From contig JAKSYS010000422.1 in the NCBI GenBank assembly GCA_022925895.1, positions 1 to 53,851 of the forward strand: a DNA stretch of 53,851 nt, given 5' to 3'. Below the pieces are notes generated by a model that searched no databases, was not told the DNA's origin, and saw only the letters and a list, made by a program, of their open reading frames with translations. How positions within the stretch are numbered: the stretch's first letter is position 1; each line of letters starts with the position of its first letter. A program made the position numbers and the translations under genes. Source of the stretch: Fragilaria crotonensis (Eukaryota; Bacillariophyta; Fragilariophyceae; Fragilariales; Fragilariaceae). This document shows positions 1 to 11,679 of the stretch, piece by piece.

Positions 1-79
1 GATTAAAACCTGAAATTTCATCAATATTCAAAACTGTATATGTCATTTTGATTTGAAGGGTATTGGCTAGCCTGCGAGC

Positions 80-412
80 CAGCGTGGCATCGTGGCGAAC
101 TTATTTACGAGAAGAAATCTAATCGTGAACTTATTTACGAGAAGAAATCTTCTCGTGAACTTATTTACGAGAAGAATTCTTCTCATGAACTTATTCATAA
201 GAAGAATTCTTCTTATGAACTTATTTAAGAGAAGATTTCATCCTATCAATACACTTTCTCGTAGAAGTCTAACTTAAAAACGAGAAGGTATCTAATCGTG
301 AACTTTTTTACAAGAAGAAATCTTCTCATCAACTTATTTACGAGAAGAAATCTTCTCATCAACTTATTCATGAGATGGTTTCTAATCGTGGACTTATTTA
401 TGAGAAGAAATA
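80..412. repeat. Tandem array of about 30-bp units with internal dyads
   Basis: About eleven diverged copies of a 30-bp unit: a GAACTTATTT spacer followed by a near-palindrome (ACGAGAAGA, two bases, TCTTCTCGT). Because the period is a multiple of three and the unit is dyadic, both strands stay open and read as repeats of a ten-residue NLFTRRNLLV-like peptide. I take those reading frames to be by-products. The middle (about 240-290) is the most diverged. It ends about 160 bp before the retrotransposon. Confidence 0.8.
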
Positions 413-572
413 ACCTCCGAGCCTGCCAAGCCCCCATTTGCATTCATGACGCCAGCCAGTATCCATTGACGTTATTTATCAAGCGGTTGTGTGTCACGTG
501 ACTCGATTTGCCAGCCCTAAAAAACTCTCGGTAAAGTGAAGTTCAAGAAGGAATTCCGGATGTCCCTGGTAC

Positions 573-1164
573 TGTTAGGAATCTACCGTCACTCTGACAC
601 ACTGTCTCTCGTATTACTGTAAGGTTAAACACCATACGGTAATACAATAGACAGTCCATTATTTTTCTTAGTCTGTCCGTGACCCGTTCCCGTAGAATGC
701 TACGGATCAGAACCTGGTACTACCGGTCTGCAACACAAAACTATTTGAATTTACTTCCTATGTAATTCAAATCATGAGTGTTGTTGATAACTTCAACAAC
801 ACTCTTTTACTATGGACAACACTTCCCAAACACCACTCAGGAAGTGGGACTAAGACAACACTTCATTTGTGAGACTCCAACTAATGTTGCAAGTCTCACC
901 TTCATTTTTCATTCCAATTCATCTTATAATTTCCACAAACCAAAAACAGTAAAGGCCTTTACTAGTTAGCATCTACATTTCTACATCCTTGTATCAACAA
1001 ATCTACCGCCATGGTGTATGTCTACAAAACACCATCGCCCAAAGCTGGACGATCCGTCAGGTTCGCTTCCTCACCCGTCAAGTCCAACGTTAGACTTCTA
1101 GGTCCTACTAACCTTAAGTCTACCGTCGGCCAGTACTCGTGTACCGATCACACGAACACTGTCA
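573..1164 (+). repeat. 5' LTR
   Basis: 592 bp, TG...CA ends. Against the 3' LTR I count five substitutions and two single-base indels (a T run near 805 and a T near 1061), so about 99% identity. It holds a 12-bp perfect inverted repeat at 776-804 and an AT-rich TTATAAT box near 924, a possible core promoter. A short ORF opening at 1011 inside the LTR is present in both copies but differs in frame downstream, and I do not count it as a gene. Confidence 0.95.
776..804 (+). promoter_or_regulatory. LTR hairpin (12-bp stem, 5-nt loop)
   Basis: GAGTGTTGTTGA, loop TAACT, TCAACAACACTC: a perfect 12-bp stem, repeated in the 3' LTR at about 11883-11911. It lies about 120 bp upstream of the TATA-like box. 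It could act in DNA as a regulator site or in RNA as a fold near the 3' end; position alone does not decide. Confidence 0.6.
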
Positions 1165-1183
1165 TGGTTGCTCGCCTCGAACC
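1165..1183 (+). other. Candidate primer-binding site
   Basis: Starts TGG directly after the terminal CA of the 5' LTR, as required for pairing with a tRNA 3' CCA. The next bases (TTGCTCGCC) should match an acceptor stem. I could not assign the tRNA without the host tRNA set. Confidence 0.6.
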
Positions 1184-1356
1184 ACCGGTCCAAGGCTCTA
1201 CCGTCGAGAGAAATTACTCGTCCGATCATTGGGCGAACCTTCGTACGGCCGTTAACAATTTGAGTTTAACTGCTATTAATTTCCCTCTCCTCACGGACTC
1301 GCCAGCAGCGAATTTAAACTCCCCATTGAAGAACAGAAGCTTCCCCCAAGTCCACC

Positions 1357-4300
1357 ATGAAGAACGCCATCCCGCCCACCCTTGCCCCTCGCATCTCTAG
1401 GTCCGCCCGTAAGGCCGAAGACCGCGATGCCTTCGACGATAACGTCGACGTCCGCGCCCCCATCGGCGCGAATCCTGTCCCTCCCGACACGCCCACCCAT
1501 CCTGGCCTCTATCATGGAGCCTTAGCTTTCGGATCTCCCAGAGGATCCAAGCATCAACGTGTCCACCGTTTTCCTTCTCCCAACACTACCCCTGATGACG
1601 ATCAGGATCAACCAACCAAGAAGAAGAGGCGCACCTCCATCAAGAAAGGTCCCCAAGCCGCCTACCATGCCAACAATTCCGACGACAATTTCGACCAGAT
1701 CATCCAGGAGGATCGCAACCTCCACTTCAACGAGCGCAACAACAAGATTGCAGCTCCTTCTCCTCAGGGCACCAACATTAGCCACAGGGCTACTACTCCA
1801 ACCAAGATGGCTGCAAAGATGCAAGCCACTTCTCCAACTACTCCAACTACTTTAACCACTACGGATGACAACAAAAAGGGCACAACTACTGAACCAGAAC
1901 ATGCAACTACAAAGCATTATGCATCTACCAATGTTAACTACAAGGACATTGGACCTACAGATGATAATGAGGAGGACAACAACACAACAACAGGACTACA
2001 AGTACTACAACTACCAATTTCAGCAAATGCACTAATTTCAACAACATGGACCACCACAACCGATATCGCGGACGCCAACGCCGCCATCCAAACGCCACAC
2101 AGGAGCTTACTTCGCCTCCTACGGTTACCTCGAAGCGCAGGCATCGCGCTCGCAGATTTTATCCCGTCGTCGCCCTCGCACGTCGCGACCCCAAATCGAT
2201 CCATACGACGATCCGACGTCGCTGCAATATCCCTCAAGACATCCTGGATTTAATTGATGACGCTTTTCCAACTCTTTCTTTCCGCCTCATGCTCCGTCCC
2301 GACAACGAAGGCGATTCGCGCCCGAGCTCGCTTGTAAGAACCGATCAGCACGCGCCGAATTCCGATCAGCACTTTCCACTATCACAGCAACTTGAAGTTG
2401 GACATCATCGATATGGCTCGCTACGTTTGCACAATTCACATGTTCACCGAAGATGAGGAGCCAATTAAAGCCTCATATTCCCTGGGGACGATCCAAGACG
2501 ACGTTGACGAGATCATCAGAGCCACTGGGAACATGTATTTGATGTCAGTTCAAAACACACTCACCATGATCGCACACGCGCTGGTACGCCACACTACGCG
2601 ATGCCAGGCGCCACAGTACAGTCTTCTCAGCAACATCCCCAAATTTGAGCGAATTCGAAGCGACAGATCTCGAGAAACGACTGTTCAAAGTTCTAAGAGT
2701 CATTTCGGCACTTTGGTGGGTGCCGACAACTCAGCAGACTCGCGACTCAAAACTATGACGTCTGATGAGAACAGTGATAACGGCTCTGCTACCCCGCATT
2801 TTTGTGCTGATTTTTCCACGATTAAACCAGCCATTCCGGATTCCCCCAAAATTCCCACAGCTACCTCGCCTACGTTCTACGAACTATACCCCGAGTACAG
2901 CCCCTGCTCTTTTCCGGAATCCGATCCCGAACCAACTCGCAACGACAACTCAACAACCCTCGATTCCGTTTCAAAATTTTCCACGTCAAGTCCGATTCCT
3001 GACGTCGTTTTGGAGATTTCCGATTCTGTGAAACGTTCCGTTAACGGTTCTAACGCATCGCTCTCGTACTGTGCTGCCGTTGACACGGGAAACGCAGCTA
3101 CTGTCGTTCGTACCGCGGTTTCCTCCCCCAACCCACAACAATGGGCCTGCAGAGCCCACAATCCGACCGTTTCCTCTGAGACTTTGACCTATTTGGATGT
3201 TCAGCACCCTGTCCCAATCAAATTGGAAGATTTGCCAAGCTCCCAAGCTGATGATGCCGATGTTTTCCTTGCCGATCATTGTTACTCCTGCAGTAATAAT
3301 GACTCAACTAGGAAACTGTTAACTTTATCCTGATGCCGACCCAGATCCGCTACCAGAAGTTGCAAACGACCCTGATCCCGAACCAATGGACATTGTGGAG
3401 GATGATCTTGACAATAATGGCGACGCTAACCGAGATATTGGTGAACCTAATGAGGTACCAAGTGCAGCTATACAACAACTTGTCAGACTACTGCCTCCTC
3501 TGCGCCCTGCCCCACCGTTCGATCCGCCAACCCCTCGACGCCATTCATCACCACCCTTTTCGGATGTTCCAACACTTCCATCACATTCCGTCACGCGACC
3601 TGTTTTTCACCGAGGCAATGCTAATGGACACAATCAACGGCACGATTCACCTTCGCGACCTACCGCTTTGCGTTCGCACAAGTGCAACTATATCTGCCTT
3701 TTGCATCAACACACTCGCCGACCCACCCGAACTCAACATCATCCGTGGCCTCGACAAGCACTTCATCCACCACATCCTACTCACGTCATACGCAACCACA
3801 TGTATATCGACGAACTGATCTCCGGCACCAACATCCCACTTCTGAATGTACGACCCGATAAACTCCTGCTCCTACGTAGCATGAAGCACACCCTCAATCG
3901 CGCTACCAACATGGTCGTCCAACACCTCAACGAACAGCAACGCTCCCAGTTCCTGCCCCGCCGAACTCCCCGAGCATTCAGCGACATCGACGACGCGTTC
4001 CATGACGACCCTCCAGACTGTCCGATGGAAACACGATGCGCAGTCGCCATCATCTACGCGCTCAGATTACTATACATCACGCATCACCGCAACTATTTCA
4101 ACCGCGACCATGGACTAGCTGAGCACTATTTTTACCCGGACCATCTCTTCGCAATCGCAAAGGAAATCAAATCAACTGCCGCCGCTCTAAGTCTCCTTCC
4201 CGATACAACAACCTTCAACCTCCTGCCCTGTTTTGTTCACGATGCCTTTGACGAAGTCGACGACCTATTCCCGGAACATCCCTTGGCCACCGTTCTGATC

Positions 4301-5492
4301 AATATTATCGCGACAAACTGCCCTATCTCCAAACGGAATTCGAACTCGTGCAACCTTATGTAACGGACTACATCAATTCTTTCCCGACGCCATCCACCGA
4401 AGCCAAAGAGATTGCGTCTGACCGAGCCTGCGAATTGATTAACGTCGCTTTTTCAACATGCTATCATCCATCGTATGTCAAAGAAGCGTTCCAAGCAACC
4501 TGAACTCAACAACAACCAAGTTTTCATTGGCAACCTCCCTGCAGACATGTTCCTTTCCAGTTTTGCTACCTGCTACCCAATGATCACTACACCTTCTGAT
4601 GTCCAACTGACCTTTGACAATGTTACTGAAGATACTTTGGCCATCAATCATGTGATTTGCAATCCCTCATCCTTCAGGAGCTCATCGCCATGAACCGATT
4701 CGACAGCGATCCCCTTCAATACATGGAGATTTACAACCGCCTCACCCCGATAGCGACCGACACCGTCAACGATTCAATTGACTTCCTCCCCATTTTGAAT
4801 ACGTCCTATTCCGAGTTGTGCAACTGCTTCATCCCAAAGACCAACTGGCATTATCAGAGAGAACTACCCACCTACCAATGTTGTTATTTTCCAGGGCTCC
4901 CACTCCAAGCTCCCACCTACTGCTTTGGCTCCCCAACTGAAATTGCTATCCCTACTCCAACAACTGGTGCCTTCCCATCAACCTTGACCATTCTGGAGAT
5001 CCCATCATTGTCAACAATATTTCTGGTGAAGCCTACAATCGCTCCACAGTTCAACGCCTCTTTCGACCCAGACTGCCAAACCAATCCATCCTGATCAAGT
5101 TAACGACCCGGATTGGATACCACGCCACACTGCCGATTTACGTCGCCACCCGATGCCGACTTGTACCACGTTGCCTGCGACCCCAAACGCATCCCGTTTT
5201 CCTTGGCTGTCCGCTTGATTCCAGTTTATACCACAGGCCCCAGTGGCAGACTATTTATCAAGCATGGGCTCTTCCACACCTTAACAATGCCCTCCGCGAT
5301 CCTGAACTGCAACTATTCAACAATTTCCTCTCTTACTATCACACTGCAAAGGAAAACCACCCTGAGTTCCCATTCATTGATCTCATGGGATCTGATTCAC
5401 CTGTTCCAAACTATGGTGAGTCTAGTTCAAATGTTTACATTATCCTGGTTGTTATGCTGGTTACTTACCTCTTTCTATCTGTGACAGTCTAA
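1357..5492 (+). CDS. Large coding-like region upstream of gag, frame-broken, C-terminal hydrophobic segment
   Basis: I do not recognise this protein. Long open stretches occur one after another in shifting frames: 1357-2253, 2046-2456, 2392-3333, 3333-3818, 3386-4363, then 4657-5492. The shifts look like single-base indels, so an ancestral product of up to about 1,300 residues is plausible. The first part is Pro/Thr/Asp-rich with a basic patch (KKKRR at about residue 88) that could be a nuclear signal. The middle is more globular and reuses an IDDAF-like motif near 2250 and 3980, with a related VDDLF near 4260. The frame ending in TAA at 5490-5492 finishes with about 18 hydrophobic residues (VYIILVVMLVTYLFLSV), a likely membrane anchor. 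It could be a giant Gag extension, a captured gene, or two ORFs. Confidence 0.45.
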
Positions 5493-5548
5493 GCTGTCCC
5501 AATCAGATAGAATCAGTTGCAAGTAACAATATAATTACCTTTCAACAG
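5416..5548 (+). other. Candidate spliceosomal intron inside the retrotransposon
   Basis: A GTGAGT donor at 5416 and a TTTCAACAG acceptor ending at 5548 frame 133 bp, within the size range of introns in this window. Unspliced, the upstream frame runs into the hydrophobic tail and stops at 5492. Spliced, it would stop almost at once (GGA TAA), removing the tail. The frame is uncertain because of nearby indels. Confidence 0.3.
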
Positions 5549-6518
5549 GATAATAGTACATTTTCTGGACCACATTTTGCATGTCTTGCCGTTTCAACTC
5601 GCCGTTCATCTTTATTATCGGATCCGTCTCGAACCCCGGACCCCCAGGACGAAATTCCTGCACAAAACGACCCGCAAACGCAAATTTTTGCACCAAACGA
5701 ACCCCAAACTGCAATTTTTACACACGACGAACACGGCGACGAAATTCCTGCGCAAAATGACACTACCAGCGAAAATCCAACGCAAAACACCACCGACAGC
5801 CCGGAAATTCACTCCCAACAGCTAATTTCCGACGCAGAAACTACATACGACGAACACGCACAAACAACTCAACAACTGCCCGGAACTCAACCAAATCTCG
5901 CATTTTTACCACCAAACTCGCCCGAAACAAGCAGTTCACACACCGAAACACCCCAACTCACCTCCAACTGCGAAATCAACAACTGGGCCTCTAAAACGCT
6001 TCTCCGATGCATTTTCAGGCATTCTCACGCCGAAAAACGTAAAATTACCTCACAATCCGGACGCCACCAACTCGAACCCACAACCTCCGATTTCGACAAC
6101 TTTTTCGACGACACCCAAAATTATACCTACCAAAAAGTTCTCACCCCAAAATTTGAACCCCCAACCACCAAATCCGTCGCAAAATCTTTCGCAACCCCAA
6201 AATCAACACAACAAAATTATTCAACCTCCCAGCACGAAATCTGCCAAACCTACGCAAAAATCACCTAATTTTGGAAACGACGACCAAAACCCCCAAAATG
6301 CACCAAAATCCGTTGCAACACGCCCAACTCCACGCCAGGCGACCCACGCAACCTTCACATACCCTCCCACTGTTGAAACCTTCTTTGATGAGGACACAGA
6401 CCATGATTCAGAAGAAGAACCCAAGCACATTCAACACACATCCCCTGATGCGCTCACATCATCAACGCGAACCGATTTTACTTATCCGCCAATCGAAGAC
6501 CTCACGAAACACTTTTGA
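5549..6518 (+). CDS. Pro/Asn/Gln/Thr-rich low-complexity segment before Gag
   Basis: Open in one frame from 5549 to about 6150 and then in the next to 6518, so one base is probably missing near 6150. The product is dominated by repeats such as DEIPAQND and PNEPQ, with acidic stretches (DEDTDHDSEEE near 6390-6420). It runs into the Gag-like fold just downstream and may be its disordered N-terminal arm. No catalytic motif is visible. Confidence 0.4.
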
Positions 6519-7819
6519 AGTACGCCAAAATGCTAACCTTCGCAAATTGTCCTACCCAACCGACCTTCAAGCACGCCGCCGACATTTTAACACCTTCATT
6601 GACAACCTTCGAATTGTTTGCAACATTTCCCGTGGACGCGCAAGTCTTTGATCTTTGGCCAAAACAAGTGTCCTATTCACACCCTTTTGTTGGCACTGCT
6701 ATCTACAATTTGATCTTCACAAACGTTTGCGACCCTTGCCAGAAACACATCATTGATGGCCCACCGGACGCTCGACTGCAATTCTCACTCTACGCGCCAC
6801 TGCGCTCCGCTAACTCCTGATCATGTCGAACGAACTCGCGAAGCTTTCTGCTCAATCAAACAACCACATCATGAAGTCGCAACCTCCTACCTCAACCGCA
6901 TTCGCCTTCACGCGCGACTGCTATCATGCTGGAATACCCAACACTGACGCCGAACTCATCAAACGCACCGTTCGTGGTGGAAGCAATCACTCCTTCTACG
7001 CCGCATCCTATCAACGCTTCGACGCCGACATACGTCGAGCAGAACTGAATGACGAAGCTCTGCCACCATTCGCCGAACTCGAAAGCCATCTCCTGAACAT
7101 TGACGAATCCCGTGGCCTCACACTCCCATCCCAAAACCACCGCAACTACAACCAACACGCCAACGCTGCCCGTGGTCACCACTCCCACCATTTTCAACCG
7201 CGCCACAACCAAACTACCCAACGTGTTTTCACACAAAGACAACAACAAGCTTTCAGTTCCATCCTTCGACCTTATTCCAATCCCAGCAGCAACAATCAAA
7301 ACCGAAACCAACCACCGCGACCACCGCAAAACCATTCGCGCCCGTTCCGACCTCCTACAAATCCTTCGCGACCACCATTCAACAACTCGAATCAACGTCG
7401 TCCACCACCACCCTCCCGCGGCCATCCAACCAGCCTCAACGAAACAATCGACCACCTTTCCGACCGACGTCCAGTCCTAATCAACGTCCATCTCCTAACG
7501 GATCCAACAACAACCATTCGCGCAACCCTTCCAATGCCGCTACAATCGTCTGCAATAACTGCGGACGCCTCGGCCACTATGCGCGCAACTGCACAAACCC
7601 CAGATCAAACCAAAACAATCGCTCCACCAACCCTCAAAGACCATCCAACAATGAAAACGCTGCTCCCGCAACCAACAACGCGCCTACTTCATCACTGACT
7701 CTGGCCAAAACTCACCAGACCAATCAAGATACCACCACCAAGCCTTTTCAGCCTCATCTTTTGACAACACTGATGGTCACCCATCCAACATCCCTTGGCC
7801 CAATCCTGACCTACCTCAG
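6519..7819 (+). CDS. Gag with CCHC zinc knuckle, frame-broken
   Basis: Copia-type Gag. The capsid-like part lies between about 6540 and 7110 and is pieced together from three frames. Motifs include FDLWPKQ near 6650, then HCAPLTPDHVERTREAF near 6800 and LLNIDESR near 7100. A Gln/Asn/Pro-rich linker follows. The zinc knuckle is CNNCGRLGHYARNC at 7551-7592, a canonical CX2CX4HX4C, in a different frame from the capsid part, so at least one indel separates them. The knuckle frame stays open to a TGA at about 7820, immediately before the protease frame. This could be a natural gag stop or another frame break. Confidence 0.8.
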
Positions 7820-8404
7820 ATGACCATCAACCAACCTCTCCTTGACAGAGATTATCTACCATCTGCCAATTATTCTCCTCCCAACTCTGGAGCCACAGCT
7901 TACTTTCCAGATGATCCCCAATCACCATACCAAAGATTTGGTCCCCCACATCTTGAAAACTGGCTACCTGACAGTGGTGCTACCAGCCATTATACTCCAC
8001 TCTTCAGCGACCTCCACGATGTCGAACCCTGCAGTGTTCCAATCTCCTTAGCTGATGGCAGCACCAAGATGTCCACTCACAAAGGCACAACTGCATGCCA
8101 CTTCACCACTGATGATGGCCTCAAGTCCATCCTAGGACTCACTGATGTCTACTATGTTGAAGGTCTCAGCCACAGACTCCTCTCCTTAACTGCTCTATCA
8201 TGCACCCAAAACTTCAGTGTCCTGATCAAGAACAGAGCCACAACAATCCAACTCCCAAATGGTTCCACATACACTTGGCCAATACTGACCAGAGAACTCC
8301 TTCATCACAACAAGCCTTCTCAACCATCTCCAACTCTAACCTACCTTCTGACCCTGACTCTGAACCTGATGAACAACATTTTGATGACACTACACCCCTG
8401 TTGA
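7820..8404 (+). CDS. Pol: aspartic protease region
   Basis: Retropepsin of the copia type. The active-site triad is in LPDSGATSHYTP, with the catalytic Asp codon at 7970-7972; DSGAT followed by SH is characteristic of copia proteases. The rest shows the expected pattern (ISLADGSTK, then GLTDVYYVEGLSHRLLSLTAL). The tail from about 8300 falls out of frame and joins the integrase N-terminal part in another frame. The protein would act on the Gag-Pol precursor inside virus-like particles. Confidence 0.85.
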   Translation: MTINQPLLDRDYLPSANYSPPNSGATAYFPDDPQSPYQRFGPPHLENWLPDSGATSHYTPLFSDLHDVEPCSVPISLADGSTKMSTHKGTTACHFTTDDGLKSILGLTDVYYVEGLSHRLLSLTALSCTQNFSVLIKNRATTIQLPNGSTYTWPILTRELLHHNKPSQPSPTLTYLLTLTLNLMNNILMTLHPC

Positions 8405-9715
8405 CACCGATCAACGCCGTTCAGTCACCGCCCTACCTTTGGAACTCATCTACCGACGACTTGCTTTCCGAAATTTCCGCAATCTTATGGTCGGATCCCT
8501 TCACCAAACATGGAATGACCATGTCTTGACACCTACTGTTGATCACAACTCCTGGCCTCTACGCATTTCAATCAGCCAAAACGTGCCCGCAACAAAACTC
8601 CTCAACGCCAAGGCACTGAACCTTTCCACCGCCTTCATCTTGACCTAATGCGCAACCCTTTCCGCTATGGTCTCACAACCAATACCAACTTTTCAGCCTA
8701 CTTGTTCATTGTCACAACACCTGGCAAACTAACAGGTTGGATTGGTCTCCCAACTGAAAGCACAGCTTCCATTATTACTGCTCTGAAGCAATGGCTAACT
8801 GACACAGAACTCCTTGGCCGCACCCAATCTGTCCGTTTTATCCGCACTGATGCTGGATCTGCTTTCACCTCAACCAAATTCATTTCTGAATGCACTTCAC
8901 TTGGTATCAAAGTTGAAGCTGCAGCACCTGAACATCAAGAAATGAACGGTATTTTTAAGCCAAATGGCGTGAAGTCCACAACACTGCCAACATCCTTCTG
9001 AACAATGCAAGACTAGGAGGTGCATTCTTCCATCATGCCCATGCCTATGCTGTTCAAATCCTCAATGTCTGCCCAGCCAAGAATGTTATTGACCAAGATG
9101 GCAACCCAACAACTCCCTATCAATACAGTTTTCAACGCAAGCCTTCCTCGCCAACTTCCGCGTCTTCGGATGTCCAACATTCTTCAAACGCTACGAACCA
9201 ACCTTCCGCAACAAACTTATAACCTACAAGCAACAACTCCAACGTGCATCCCGCGGTATTTTCCTTGGATTTCCCGACAACTCTGCAGGCTGGTTAATCT
9301 ACTCGCCAGACCAACCCCAAAGCCTCATCATAACCCGCGATGCCTACTTCGATGAAGACTTCAACTCCGCTCTCTGTTTTGATTCCAAACCTTTGCTGGA
9401 GCCGTACCCATCCGCTCCCACTTCAATCCGCATGGACTTCGTGACACTCCAGAGAACTCTGAACCATCTACCTACCATCAAACTGGCTCTGCAGCCAACC
9501 TTGGTAACCCACCATCAACCTTCATTGATACTTCCAACCATCATTCTTCCCTCCCTGCCATCCCTGAAACTGATGACAATGCCCATGAAGATGATCCACC
9601 ACCTTCTACACTTGCTGCAATCAAACATACAACTCCTCCACATGGTCCAACACCACCCACACCACATCAAATCAACTTTGTCACCCATCAACAACATCAT
9701 TCCCAACTCCACAAG
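8405..9715 (+). CDS. Pol: integrase, catalytic Glu codon hit by an indel
   Basis: Copia integrase core. The first Asp is in HLDLMRN (codon 8642-8644), the second in RTDAGSAF (8849-8851). The third residue should follow MNGIF at 8957, which would give exactly D-x35-E, but one base is missing there and the frame reads lysine and then runs to a stop. Restoring frame gives the usual downstream features: NVCPAKNVIDQDGNPTTPYQ around 9070-9125 and the GKR-like domain FRVFGCPTFFKRY around 9150-9200, and GIFLGFPDNSAGW near 9260. A disordered Pro-rich linker to RT follows (9430-9715). The zinc-binding HHCC part is not clear in any single frame. Confidence 0.8.
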
Positions 9716-10865
9716 ATGATGACCATCTACTTCCAAGAATGCAATGAAGATCTACCAACTATTGATCCCATTCACTCTGCCATGATGACAATTGACAACT
9801 CTCCCAGCAACAATCCACAAGCCAACCCCCAGGAACCTGTGGACAAATATCTTCCAGAACCTCAGTCTCTCAAAGCTGTCCTCAAACTTGATGATAATGT
9901 CCGCAATGCTTGGCTACATGCAATCAAAATGGAAATCAAGAACCTCATTGACCATGATACCTTCATCCTTGGACAAACTCCACACAAAGATGAACTCATT
10001 ATCCCAGTCAAACTTGTGCTCAAAGCAAAACAAACTGCAACTGGAAAACTTGACAAACTAAAAAGCTCGCCTTGTCGCCCGTGGCGACCTGGAGAAACGT
10101 CTCCTGAAAAGAGTCAAAGCCATCAACCAACAACGACTCCTTGAACAACGTCAAGAAATTGCTGAATCTACCAATTCACCTGGCACTCCAAAACCTATAC
10201 CTGTTGAACCACTCATGTATGAAGACACCTGGTCACCCTGTGCATCTGCAAGAGGGGTCAAACTATTCATTGCAACCATCTGTGCATCCAGAAGAAGTGT
10301 CAAGAGTGCTGACTTCATTGGTGCCTACCTCCAAGCCAAAGTTATTGGCCGCCACTTTGTGAAACTGCCATTGGAATACGCCTATCACTTCCCTGAATAC
10401 GCTAAATTCTTTGGCTCCCCAATGTTACTGAACAAAGGAATCTACGGTCTCGTCTACTCTGGCAAATATTGGAACATTGAATTTTCGGAATGGCTCTACT
10501 CCCAAGGCTTTATCCAATCTCCTTCCGAACCGTCTTATTTTGTCCGATACGACAAACACAATCAATGGCTCCGTCTCCTATTCTTCGTTGATGATATGCT
10601 CTACGCTGGAAGCAACGATTCCATCGAAAAACAATTTGAAGATTCCGTCCGCAATCGCTTCGATGTCAAATTCCTCGGACCTGCGCAATGGTTCCTCCAA
10701 ATGCGTATCCACAAACACTCCGACTCAAGCTATACTCTGGATCAACACCGCTACGTTTTGAATACTCTCCAACGTTATGACCCGAATTCCGAATTCCCCG
10801 AACGCGATACCCCTTTCCTCCCGACTACACCTTCAGCAAGGATAACCGCCCGTAACCGCCTCTGA
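9716..10865 (+). CDS. Pol: reverse transcriptase
   Basis: RVT_2-type copia reverse transcriptase in two main frames. The first piece (9716 to about 10070) carries NAWLHAIKMEIKNLIDHDTF, the standard start of the copia RT; RLVARGDLEKR follows after a frame change near 10065. The second piece (from about 10195) has SADFIGAYLQA, LNKGIYGLVYSGKYW and FFVDDMLYAG, where VDD at 10587-10595 holds the two metal-binding aspartates of the YxDD box. The frame is lost again near 10830. The tyrosine of YxDD is Phe here. Confidence 0.9.
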
Positions 10866-11668
10866 CGTTACCCTCGTCGAACACAAGCAACAACGCCTTC
10901 CCTTCCGCTCTGCCGTCTGCACTCTCCTCTACCTTGCATACAATACAAGAGCTGACATCCTATTTGCTGTCTGCAAACTTGCTAAAGCATGCATCTCTCC
11001 TGGCATACCTGATTTTCGAGCCCTATCTTGGCTCATCGGCTATCTCGCCGCCGCCCCTACTACGCTCAAATTCTACCCGATGGCACTTCAAATCCCATCT
11101 ATGACATCTGCCTTCACCATCGTATCCCATACTCCGATCTCACCTGTTTTCTCCGACGCCAGCTGGCAAGACTGCCCTGACACTGGCCGTTCCACTGTTG
11201 GATACATGATCTTCTACAATGGTGCCTCATTGAAGCCAATTCTACAATGCCTACACCTGTTGCAATGTCTACTGAAGCTGAATACATGGCCGCATGTTCT
11301 GCCACAATGGCCACAGCTCACATCCGAATGCTTCTACGATATGCTCTATCTTGGCACCAAACAATGGCGTGAATCAACCCAACGTCTTCCTTCCATACCT
11401 GCCATCCTCATGATTGACAATGAAGCCACCGTCCAAATCGCAAAGAATGGAAAACTCACTCGCAAGACACATCGAACGCCGCTTCCACTTCGTCCGTCAA
11501 GGCCAGCAAGACGGCATTCACCAACTTCATTGGATTCCCTGTGACTCTCAACTTGCCGACATCCTCACCAAAACCCAACACTCCGGCAAAATCGATCCTC
11601 ACCTCACCAACATCTTCTGCGTTCTCCCCGACCACATGCTTTCATCACCGGGACCACCAGAGATCTGA
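10866..11668 (+). CDS. Pol: RNase H
   Basis: Copia RNase H. YLAYNTRADILFAV near 10930-10970 is the RT-RNase H connection. FSDASWQDCPDTGRSTVGYMIFYNG at 11149-11223 holds the first catalytic Asp (codon 11155-11157). STAEAEYMA at about 11267-11290 holds the Glu, in another frame. MIDNEATVQIAKN near 11411 holds the next Asp. The tail RHIERRFHFVR and LHWIPCDSQLADILTK (about 11470-11570) is the usual end of copia Pol. The final stop (11666-11668) lies just before the polypurine tract. At least two single-base frame changes occur here. Confidence 0.85.
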
Positions 11669-11671
11669 TCC

Positions 11672-11679
11672 AAGAGGGG
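11672..11679 (+). other. Polypurine tract
   Basis: AAGAGGGG immediately before the TG of the 3' LTR, the expected plus-strand primer. Confidence 0.85.

Noticed and set aside
92-501. ORFs with ten-residue repeats on both strands
   Set aside because: They follow directly from a 30-bp dyad repeat unit; nothing suggests translation.
1011-1400. 129-residue ORF starting in the 5' LTR
   Set aside because: Starts in LTR sequence, crosses the primer site, and the 3' LTR copy diverges in frame.
1291-2237. Minus-strand ORFs in the 5' part of the retrotransposon
   Set aside because: Antisense shadows of a compositionally biased plus-strand frame.
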